A program made the translations under genes and the position numbers. Shown piece by piece: positions 56,542 through 64,000 of a stretch of DNA of 64,000 nucleotides. Each line of letters begins with the position of its first letter. Within the stretch, counting starts at the first letter, position 1. Where the stretch lies: the NCBI GenBank assembly GCA_961205875.1, contig OY540809.1, positions 31,880,267 through 31,944,266 on the forward strand, in the 5' to 3' direction. The notes below the pieces were generated by a model. It had not been told where the DNA came from and did no database searches. It saw nothing but the letters and a program-made list of their open reading frames with translations. This stretch comes from Sialis fuliginosa. Lineage: Eukaryota > Arthropoda > Insecta > Megaloptera > Sialidae.

Positions 56542-57736
56542 ACCGGGTGTTCCAGACCACCCGTCCACTATGTTTACGCCCAAACTATTGAAGATAGAGT
56601 TTTATGATCAAAAATTTACTATATATATCGACCCTAAAGAATTTCAGGAAAATGTTTTCAACCTCCTAAAACTCCTCCTTGGGGGGTAGTTTGAGGGGTA
56701 CATGCCCGTTTCTCAGCAAAATCAAATGGAACGGTATATCCAAAAGTAGATCATTTTAAAGATCATAAAAAAGTAAGAAACATTTGTAAAAAAGTTTTTT
56801 TCATACATTCGATTGTTTAGAAAATATGACGACTTGATCCTAAATTTTAGGGTTTTACTAAAATTGCTCTAGTTTCGTTAAATATTAATGAAATTTTATT
56901 TTTTAAATGTGTTTTGAAAGTAGAATAAACGAACTTTCTAATGATGTATAATTATTTGAGATTTGGATAATTTAAAGTGTCATACGCGACATATCAAAAA
57001 TCAAAACTTCAATTGGGGATAATTCAAAATTTTTAAATGGAATGGTGTATCAATTAGTACTTTATCTTAAAAAATATATTTAAATTAACAACTTTTGTTA
57101 AGAAAATTTAATTTTAAATTTTATATTTTATTTAAAAAAAAAAATTAAAATTATAATTTTAAATTAAAAATTTTACTAACAAAAGTTGTTAATTTAAATA
57201 TATTTTTTAAGATAAAGTACTAATTGATACACCATTCTATTTAAAAATTTTGAACTATCCCCAATTGAAGTTTTGAATTTTTGATATGTCGCGTATGACA
57301 CTTTAAATTATCCAAATCTCAAATAATTATACATCATTAGAAAGTTCGTTATTTCTACTTTCAAAGAAAATTTAAAAATAAAATTTCATTAATATTTAAC
57401 GAAACTAGAGCAATTTTAGTAAAACCCCAAAATTTAGGATCAAGTCGCCATATTTTCCAAACAATCGAATGTATGAAAAAAACTTTTATACAAAAGTTTC
57501 TTACTTTTTTATGATCTTTAAAATTATCTACTTTTGGATATACCGTTCCATTTGATTTTGCTGAGTAACGGGCATGTACCCCTCAAACTACCCCGCAAGG
57601 AGGAGTTTTAGGGGGTTGAAAACATTTTCCTGAAATTCTTTAGGGTCGATATATGTAGTAAATTTTTGATCATAAAACTCTATCTTCAATAGTTTGGGCG
57701 TAAAACATAGTGGACGGGTGGTCTGGAACACCCGGT
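56542..57736. mobile_element. Snap-back palindrome with ACCGGGTGTTCC ends
   Basis: ACCGGGTGTTCCAGACCACC at the left is matched by its exact inverse at the right end. The arms pair almost completely about a centre near 57140, for example CGGGCATGTACCCCTCAAAC at about 57570 against its inverse near 56690. It sits in ATAT-rich DNA, so the duplication cannot be measured. No ORF. It shares its terminal 8 bp with the element at 43212-44260 and directly abuts the Penelope-like pair. Confidence 0.85.
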
Positions 57737-57803
57737 ATATATAAATAAAAACAAACTTGTTTGTTTAAACGTCAAAATTTATTAAAGAAGTGGAAACCGC
57801 AAG

Positions 57804-57830
57804 CTTTCGATTCACAGAATCATCGTCAGG
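57804..57830 (-). ncRNA. Hammerhead-ribozyme-like core, minus copy
   Basis: On the minus strand: CTGACGA, then T, GATTC-TGT-GAATC (a 5-bp stem), then GAAA. This is the CUGANGA/stem II/GAAA core of hammerhead ribozymes, which are reported from Penelope-like elements. Helices I and III are not clear here, so self-cleavage is inference. Confidence 0.5.
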
Positions 57831-58071
57831 CTAAAATATAATAAGTAACAATTAAATACAATAAATATAATGCAAAATATTGATATTTTAAAATATAAAT
57901 TCAGAAATATACCTATTAATAAAGATTTAAACTTGAGAACGATGTCGTTATCTCAATAAAATTCATGTGACTACGGAATGTTTGAAAAAATAACAAATCT
58001 CTTAGTAACTCAAATAGTTACTAAGGAACGAAAAAATTGATTTAAAAAATTGATTTAAAAAATGACAATAA

Positions 58072-58386
58072 TTAATTATTTAAAATTGTGTTGTAAATAG
58101 TAGATAATGTGGATATGTCAGTTTTCTTGTTAATTGTATTTTTGTTTCTTTTTATGTGTAACATTTCGGATATGTAACGTTTAGCTTTATGTTTTTCATT
58201 ATCTAAAATTTTAGTTTGTTTATAATCAAAAATATGCCCTGTACTATTTGTATGTACTGCTAATGCTGTGGATGTTGGTTTTAATCTTGTATCTGATTTA
58301 TGTTGTGTTATTCTATTGATAAGTTTTTGTGATGTATTACCTACGTAAATAGTGTTGCAACCCCCACACAGTATATTGTATACCAA
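58072..58386 (-). CDS. GIY-YIG endonuclease domain of a Penelope-like element (partial)
   Basis: 104 residues plus stop. The assigned first codon is TTG, and the frame continues upstream, so the true start is lost to 5' truncation. Seen: CGGCNTIYVGNTSQKL near the N-terminus (the GIY...YIG pair in the TIY...YVG form), INRITQHKS with the conserved Arg, and GHIFDYKQTKILDNE further on with the conserved acidic region. In intact elements the domain nicks target DNA to prime reverse transcription. The reverse transcriptase is absent. Differs from the plus-strand copy at three residues. Confidence 0.8.
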   Translation of the reverse strand: MVYNILCGGCNTIYVGNTSQKLINRITQHKSDTRLKPTSTALAVHTNSTGHIFDYKQTKILDNEKHKAKRYISEMLHIKRNKNTINKKTDISTLSTIYNTILNN

Positions 58387-58493
58387 ATTTGATTTCTTAA
58401 AAATGTCTGTTTTTGGTTTAAGTTTTGTGTAGTTGTTTATGTTTTTATTGTACAGTTTTTATGTTGTACTTATTTAAAGTGTTTTTTTATTAA

Positions 58494-58979
58494 ATTAGAT
58501 GTTTTATTTATGTAAAAGATTGTACAACACGGTTAAAAATAATAATAACAATTCTAATACAACTCCAACACAGTACATTAACTGTATTTAAAACTTACAA
58601 TAAAAACATAAACAACTACACAAAACTTAAACAAAAAACAGAAATTTTTAAGAAATCAAATTTGGTATACAGTATACCGTGTGGGGGTTGCAACACTATT
58701 TACGTAGGTAATACATCACAAAAACTTATCAATAGAATAACACAACATAAATCAGATACAAGATTAAAACCAACATCCACAGCATTAGCAGTACATACAA
58801 ATAGTACAGGGCATATTTTTGATTATAAACAAACTAAAATTTTAGATAATGAAAAACATAAAGCTAAACGTTACATTTCCGAAATGTTACACATAAAAAG
58901 AAACAAAAATACAATTAACAAGAAAACTGACGTATCCACATTATCTACTATTTACAACACAATTTTAAATAATTAATTA
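58494..58979 (+). CDS. GIY-YIG endonuclease domain of a Penelope-like element (partial)
   Basis: The frame opens after a stop at 58491 and runs to TAA ending at 58976. The portion from about 58580 (TVFKTYNKNINNYTKLKQKT) through SNLVYSIPCGGC matches the lead-in that joins reverse transcriptase to GIY-YIG in Penelope proteins. Then follow TIYVGNTSQKL, INRITQHKS and GHIFDYKQTKILD as in the minus copy. The upstream part (58494-58570) probably reads through the junction of the two copies. No reverse transcriptase is present, so the fragment is unlikely to act alone. The conserved frame in both copies suggests recent origin. Confidence 0.8.
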
Positions 58980-59219
58980 TTGTCATTTTTTAAATCAATT
59001 TTTTAAATCAATGTTTTCGTTCCTTAGTAACTATTTGAGTTACTAAGAGATTTGTTATTTTTTCAAACATTTCCGTAGTCACATGAATTTTATTGAGATA
59101 ACGACATCGTTCTCAAATTTAAATCTTTATTAATAGGTATATTTCTGAATTTTTATTTTAAAATATCAATATTTTGCATTATATTTATTGTATTTAATTG
59201 TTACTTATTATATTTTAGC

Positions 59220-59244
59220 CTGACGATGATTCTGTGAATCGAAA
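59220..59244 (+). ncRNA. Hammerhead-ribozyme-like core, plus copy
   Basis: CTGACGA (59220-59226), stem GATTC-TGT-GAATC (59228-59240), then GAAA (59241-59244), followed by GCTTGC, which could give a very short helix III. It is located downstream of the endonuclease stop, in the 3' tail. Same core as the minus copy. Confidence 0.5.
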
Positions 59245-59319
59245 GCTTGCGGTTTCCTCTTCTTTAATAAATTTTGACGTTTAAACAAACAAGTTTGTTT
59301 TTATTTATATTTAACGTCA

Positions 59320-60779
59320 CTACTATTATATTATATATATATAAATATATTTGTTTGTATGTCTGTCCGGCGACAATCAATTTATAGCCCGTTAAACCTT
59401 TCACTGGATTTTTTTCATACTTTGCCTGTTTTTAGATCCGTCCTTTATGCAGTGTAATGGATCATTATTTTATTCAAAATATTTCTATTTTCCGTGATAT
59501 GTATTTTTATGCGAGACACTACATGTAAAATTTACACGAAATTTTGCTATCTGACGTTTAGTTTGAAATTTAAGAGTTTCGACACTCGGCTTTTGTTTTT
59601 GGAATTCTTAGAATTTCGTCGCTGTGAATGGTCAAAAATTGACATTTCGTATGAATTTTAAACTCTCCACGTGGACTTGATATTTGCCTGTCATAAACAG
59701 CTGTTTTTTATTTGAAATACGTCAGGGGCGTGTACAGAAATGTGTCAAATTGGTACATTCCAATTAAATTGTATATAAATGAAAATTTTAACCAAAACTG
59801 GTTGGTGTATTGATCTAATTAGTATAATAATTTATATTTAATAAGAATTACGTCAGGAGCGTTGTTACAAGAGCATTTTTATTGCTTTTTTTAATATAAT
59901 TGTATTAAAAGGAAAAAGTTATATTAGTCATTGGGGATTGATGTAATTTGCCCAAAAATTAATATTTATTAACAATTAAGTCAGGTGCGGCGTAGTAAAA
60001 AATATTTTAAATTGTTATTTTTTAAGAGTTGTATAATAAACAATTTTGAAAATCATTTGATAGTTCAAATATGTAATGTATCAAACAATTTATACTAAAT
60101 AATTATAAAGACAGGGGTGGAGTATTAAGGGGAAACAACAATGAGATATGTTGTAAAATTGATTTTTTTGCGATTTTTAAAATTTATTTAATTAATTCTT
60201 TTAGTATTGTCAGTGGCATCGCATTATAAAATATTTAAAATTGCTATTTTTTAATCGTGACGAAATAAAATTGATTTGATTGAAATTGAACAAAAGTTAA
60301 AAACCTAAGAAATTTATAAAAATAATAAATAAGTCAAAGTTAGGAGCGTGGTCTTGAAAATTGCTTCAACGCATTCTTTGAATATGTTGTATGCAAAAAA
60401 ATATGGAAATTGATATTCATATTGATTTTTTGGTAATTTCTCAAAGGTATTATCAAAATTAATGGTAAAGGTATAAATTACGATGTATACGAGGGTCGCA
60501 GCCGAAGACTGAGACCCGAGTACGTCTGAGGTTAGGGTGATTTGTACATGTAAATAGTAACATTACTGGAAATGTAATAATGATAAATGATTATCATCGC
60601 CAAATTCAAAAATTATTTACTTATCTGCATTTAAAACAATTACAGTGAAATATTTTATGAAAATTTGATAAGACAAAAATTAATATAAAAAAATAATTTA
60701 TATTTTATCAATCAATATTTTATCAAATGTGGCGCGATTTGGGGTTGGGGCGCGTAGCGCCCAGGGGCAAAGCCCCTAG
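59320..60779 (+). mobile_element. Helitron-like non-autonomous element C
   Basis: The 5' part reads TCACTACTATTATATTATAT, then TTTGTTTGTATGTCTGTCCG, a common Helitron start pattern. The 3' end is GGGCGCGTAGCGCCC, then GGGGCAAAGCCCC and CTAG|T at 60776-60780. The interior has ~130-150-bp units with CGTCAGGRGCG words, the inverse of those in A and B. No Rep/helicase frame. It directly follows the Penelope-like pair. Confidence 0.7.
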
Positions 60780-61516
60780 TATTGTATACACTTACACGTC
60801 TATATTATAATGGGATAATTAGAAATGGTAGTAATCAAATATCATCACATATTTCCAATTCAGGACATTTAATAAAAAATTTGCCACTACTGGGGTGCCT
60901 GCCAAGACTTGTGCTGTTACATTATATTGCATTGATCTGAAAGAAAGGATTTTTCGAAATTCAACCCCTAAGGGGGTAAAAAGGGGTGTAAAAATTTTTT
61001 TTCGTCGGATTTACTTGAAACTTAGCATACATATTCTACAATACAAATAATGAAAAATATATTTCAGTATTTTTTTTGTTATACGTGTCTAAACAGCCGT
61101 AGAAGGGGTGAAAGGCGAAAACCACTCTCATAATTTGAATTTTAAATGCTAATAAATAAGTCTATAATTCATGTTGCCTTGGAAACAAATGCAATTAAAT
61201 TTAAATTGTCAGATTAGTTATTATAAAAACAAATGCAATTTAATTTAAATTGGCAAATTAGCTATTCTAAAAATGTGTGTTATATTATTGACACTAGTAT
61301 AATATAATATAATAATATAATAATACGGAAACAATAAATAATCAGTATTCAAGTATTTATAAACATACCGTGTTGGGAAGTTTATTGTGTGGACCTAAAG
61401 GATCTCATCCCACCCCAAGCTTGTTTAGCTGCAAATATCTTCTTTGGGAACCACGGAACTTTCTTATACGTAATAAAAAGTGAATAGTGCACGTGATTCT
61501 TATTTTATTAAAACAT
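60780..61516. other. AT-rich DNA and repeat flanks
   Basis: TTGCCACTACTGGGGTGCCTG near 60885 recalls similar words at 9091 and 45093. CAACCCCTAAGGGGGTAAAA near 60962 recalls 21625. The last ~80 bp are the left flank of the solo LTR and match the inverse of about 1855-1915. Confidence 0.4.
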
Positions 61517-63410
61517 TGTTGTACCCTCGCTTGTGTACGTTACGGGAATAAAAACAATGTTGGCTTAGGAAGGAAAATTTATTTCGTCGTTAATATTTAT
61601 AGTTATTTACAATGGAAGGGTGGGGGGCGTCTTTTCTGTCTTGACGGGGATCGACGGGGATTCGTTGGACTCGGCTGGGCTGATGTTGGGATCAGCTGGG
61701 CCGGTGCGATCCTTGAGATGTCAATGGGGCAGACGTCATTCTTGTGATGGTGGGCTACTCAGTGGAAGCTGTGTTGGGCGTCATGAGGATGACGGCGGGC
61801 TTCTCGGTGGAAGCTGTGCTGGGCGTCATGAAGATGACGGCGGGCTTCTCGGTGGAAGCTGTGTTGGGCGTCATGAAGATGACGGCGGGCTTCTCGGTGA
61901 AAGTTGTGTTGGGCGTCATGAAAATGACGGCGGGCTTCGCGGTGGAAGCTGTGTTGGGCGTCATGAAGATGACGGCGGGCTTCTCGGTGGAAGCTGTGTT
62001 GGGCGTCATGAGGATGACGGCGGGCTTCTCGGAGCGTCAGCGATCTCTGGTCGTGAGACGGCGCTCGGCTTCCGGTGCGCGTCTGTGATTTTGGGTATCA
62101 CAGCGGCGACGGACGTCTCTCGGCTAGCGTCAGCGGTCGGCGTTCTTCTCGGAGCGTCAGCGGTCTCTGGTGGTGAGACAGCGCTCGGCTTCCGGTGCGC
62201 GTCTGTGATTTTGGACGTCACAGCGGCGACGGACGTCTCTCGGCGGGCGTCAGCGGTCAGAGTCCTTATCTGAGCGGCAGCGGTTTTGGGTCCGGAGACG
62301 GCGCTTGTCTTCGAGTGCGTGCCTGTGAATTTGGGCGTCACAGCTGCAGCGGGCGTCTCTCGGCGGGCGTCAGCAGTCGGCGTTCTTCTCGGAGCATTAG
62401 CGGTCTCTGGTCGTGAGACGGCGCTCGGCTTCCGGTGCGCGTCTGTGAATTTTGGCATCACAGCGGCGGTGGACGTCTCTCGGCGGGCATCAGCGGTCGG
62501 CGTTCTTCTCGGAGCGTCAGTGGTCTCTGGTCGTGAGATGGCGCTCGGCTTCCGGTGCGCGTCTGTGAATTTTGGCATCACAGCGGCGGTGGACGTCTCT
62601 CGGCTGGCATCAGCGGTCGGCGTTCTTCTCGGAGCGTCAGCGGTCTCTGGTGGTGAGACGGCGCTCGGCTTCCGGTGCGCGTCTGTGATTTTGGACGTCA
62701 CAGCGGCGACGGACGTCTCTCGGCGGGCGTCAGCGGTCAGAGTCCTTATCTGAGCGGCAGCGGTTTTGGGTCCGGAGACGGCGCTTGTCTTCGAGTGCGT
62801 GCCTGTGAATTTGGGCGTCACAGCTGCAGCGGGCGTCTCTGGTGAGCGTCAGCGGTCCTCAACGTGAGGTGACGGCGGCGTCCTTGGGCGGGCGGCAGTG
62901 GTCCTCAAACGTGAGGCGGTGGGCGTCTCTGGGAGTCGGCAGTGGTCCTCAAACGTCCGGTGGCGGACGTCTCCTTCGGCGGGCGGCAGTGGTCCTCAAA
63001 CGTCAGAAGGTGGGCGTCTCCTTCGGCAGCGGCAGTGGTCCTCAACGTCAGGCGGTGGCGTCAGTGGTCCTCAACCAGCGACACTGGAGTGGTATCTGGA
63101 GTTGACTAGGAGTTGACTTCTGGACTTCTGGATTTAACTTTTGCATCAAAATCGGGAGACCTTATCTGTGCACAATCACGCTTCGTTGGTGAGAGCCAAC
63201 TCGCGACTCCACACTTCTCCCTCTCATTAAGGAAGGATGGACTGACGTTCTGGTCCGGATGGCGGTTTACCCTGGTTTTGGGTTTTGCCGGCGATCCGTT
63301 TGGGCTAGAATCGTCGGTGAGGTGTCATTCGACAGCTAGAAAGATTCTTCAGTGCGCGGCGGACGAAATTTCATTGTCCGATGAGGGGGGGGGGGGGGGG
63401 GGGCATATCA
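61517..63410 (-). mobile_element. Solo LTR of the minus-strand gypsy family (1894 bp)
   Basis: Runs from TGTTGTACCCTCGC to GGGCATATCA with ACAT on both sides (61513-61516 and 63411-63414). It contains about six 45-bp units (61749-62032), six 120-bp units (62033-62752) and one to two 46-bp units. A run of G near 63385-63403 is an expanded form of the G-run in the other LTRs. There is no internal gag or pol, so it arose by LTR-LTR recombination. The unoccupied site is visible, inverted, at about 1795-1885. All ORFs inside are repeat by-products. Confidence 0.92.
62033..62752 (+). repeat. 120-bp minisatellite, about 6 copies
   Basis: Each unit has GAGCGTCAGCGGTCTCTGGT, GAGACGGCGCTCGGCTTCCG, GTGCGCGTCTGTGA, ATCACAGCGGCG and GACGTCTCTCGGCGGGCG. 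The unit length is divisible by three, so long open frames run on both strands (155-271 residues) without coding meaning. Confidence 0.88.
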
Positions 63411-63483
63411 ACATTTCTGACAAACTAATAAGATAGAATAAAATGAATGGGACATAAACTATAGATAATATTATTCTCCACAT

Positions 63484-64000
63484 TATACAGGGTAGTTCAA
63501 TAGCGCGTCCGGCTTTCCTAGCGCACTTCCCGTAGGAAATAGAAAAAAGAGTTTGCTACATAATATTATTAGTTTGAAAAGATCAACGTCGTAAAATTAT
63601 TTTCAACAATACAGGATGTCCCATTTTTGCACTATAACAAAAACAAAGATTTTTTTAAATGGAATACCCTATAACGTTTTGTCTTCCGATGTCATTTTTT
63701 AACCTCTATATTAACGTCTGTTCATTTTTTGATTTAGTGACAGTGTTGCCAAATTAGAATTTTTTTTCCGAAAAATAATCCATATTCAGGCTCAACTATA
63801 AAAAATCGTAGCGACCTCGTTTTTTTTGAAGTGATGAATTTTTTTAGCAATAATATTAGTCCAGGTAAACAGTAACATTTTTAATTTAGTTCTCCAGGGT
63901 GTTAATAAAAAAATGCCAAAGTTTGCAATCATCAAAATGATAAAACTAATTTTTTTCAAATGTGACTACCCTTTTTTTATTTCACTTTTTCTCCTTTTCA
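63484..64000 (+). repeat. Dispersed repeat, copy 2 (ACAGGGTAGTTCAATAG)
   Basis: Direct repeat of 28126-28662 with a few substitutions and small deletions (for example about 16 bp missing near 63881). It is cut by the window end, so its right limit is unknown. Confidence 0.85.

Larger units (their letters stand above)
57741..59317. mobile_element. Two Penelope-like 3' ends joined head to head
   Basis: A near-perfect inverted pair: the minus copy spans about 57741-58480 and the plus copy about 58560-59317. Each runs from a 5'-truncated GIY-YIG domain outward to the same 3' tail (TTTAATAAATTTTGACG, then TTTAAACAAACAAGTTTG). The centre is about 58500. Penelope-like elements encode a reverse transcriptase followed by GIY-YIG; the reverse transcriptase is missing from both. 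Inverted, partly truncated double copies are a known arrangement for this class. Confidence 0.85.

Noticed and set aside
61620..62821. Long frames on both strands (up to 271 residues), repetitive proteins
   Set aside because: They lie wholly inside the 45-bp and 120-bp arrays of a solo LTR; repeat units divisible by three keep frames open without coding meaning.
63385..63403. Long G-run as a quadruplex or regulatory element
   Set aside because: It is an expansion of the short G-run found at the same place in the other two LTRs; slippage is the simpler explanation.

Overview
This is an AT-rich, gene-poor stretch of a eukaryotic nuclear genome, very probably an insect. The evidence is the long A/T runs, the absence of any long host ORF, and the mix of transposons: Ty3/gypsy, Penelope-like, Helitron-like, hAT, PIF-like and foldback elements. 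A short dispersed repeat containing the words ATAGTTTCGCCATGTCCG and GGACGGACGGACGG is one I associate from memory with hemipteran and lepidopteran genomes; I could not check this. No complete host gene, tRNA, rRNA or CRISPR array was recognised.

Layout. 1-2.5 kb holds dispersed repeats. 2584-5640 is a large foldback element with a perfect 9-bp target duplication. 5.8-12.4 kb holds three short hAT-type elements (two have convincing 8-bp duplications), a 0.94-kb palindrome and a ~140-bp tandem array. 12.4-16.7 kb holds a 0.77-kb palindrome, direct repeats, and a 1.64-kb palindromic element with TTA duplications for which an unoccupied copy of the site exists near 18 kb. 16.7-28.1 kb is mostly featureless AT-rich DNA, with a palindrome at 21.7 kb, an intact hAT-type element at 26.2-27.2 kb, and one weak gene-like fragment on the minus strand near 24.3-24.8 kb. 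28.66-41.81 kb is a very large imperfect palindrome. Its right arm is interrupted by a 7-kb Ty3/gypsy element (34408-41423, minus strand) with long open gag and pol frames.

41.8-49.5 kb holds tandem arrays, an ACCGGGTG-ended element, two minus-strand Helitron-like elements and a second copy of a 0.8-kb repeat. 49514-56004 is a second, broken Ty3/gypsy element on the plus strand. 56.5-60.8 kb is a nearly continuous stack: an ACCGGGTG palindrome, two Penelope-like 3' ends joined head to head (GIY-YIG endonuclease domain plus a hammerhead-ribozyme-like core in each), and a third Helitron-like element. 61517-63410 is a solo LTR of the first gypsy family, again with its unoccupied site visible elsewhere in the window. 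The window ends in a direct repeat of 28.1-28.7 kb.

The recognisable proteins are all retroelement proteins: Gag, the protease/reverse transcriptase/RNase H/integrase polyprotein, and GIY-YIG endonuclease. The most notable observations are the large nested palindrome, the gypsy element whose two LTRs look like different subfamilies and differ in length through minisatellite copy number, the Penelope pair with candidate ribozymes, the Drosophila-FB-like foldback element, and the overall density of snap-back DNA.
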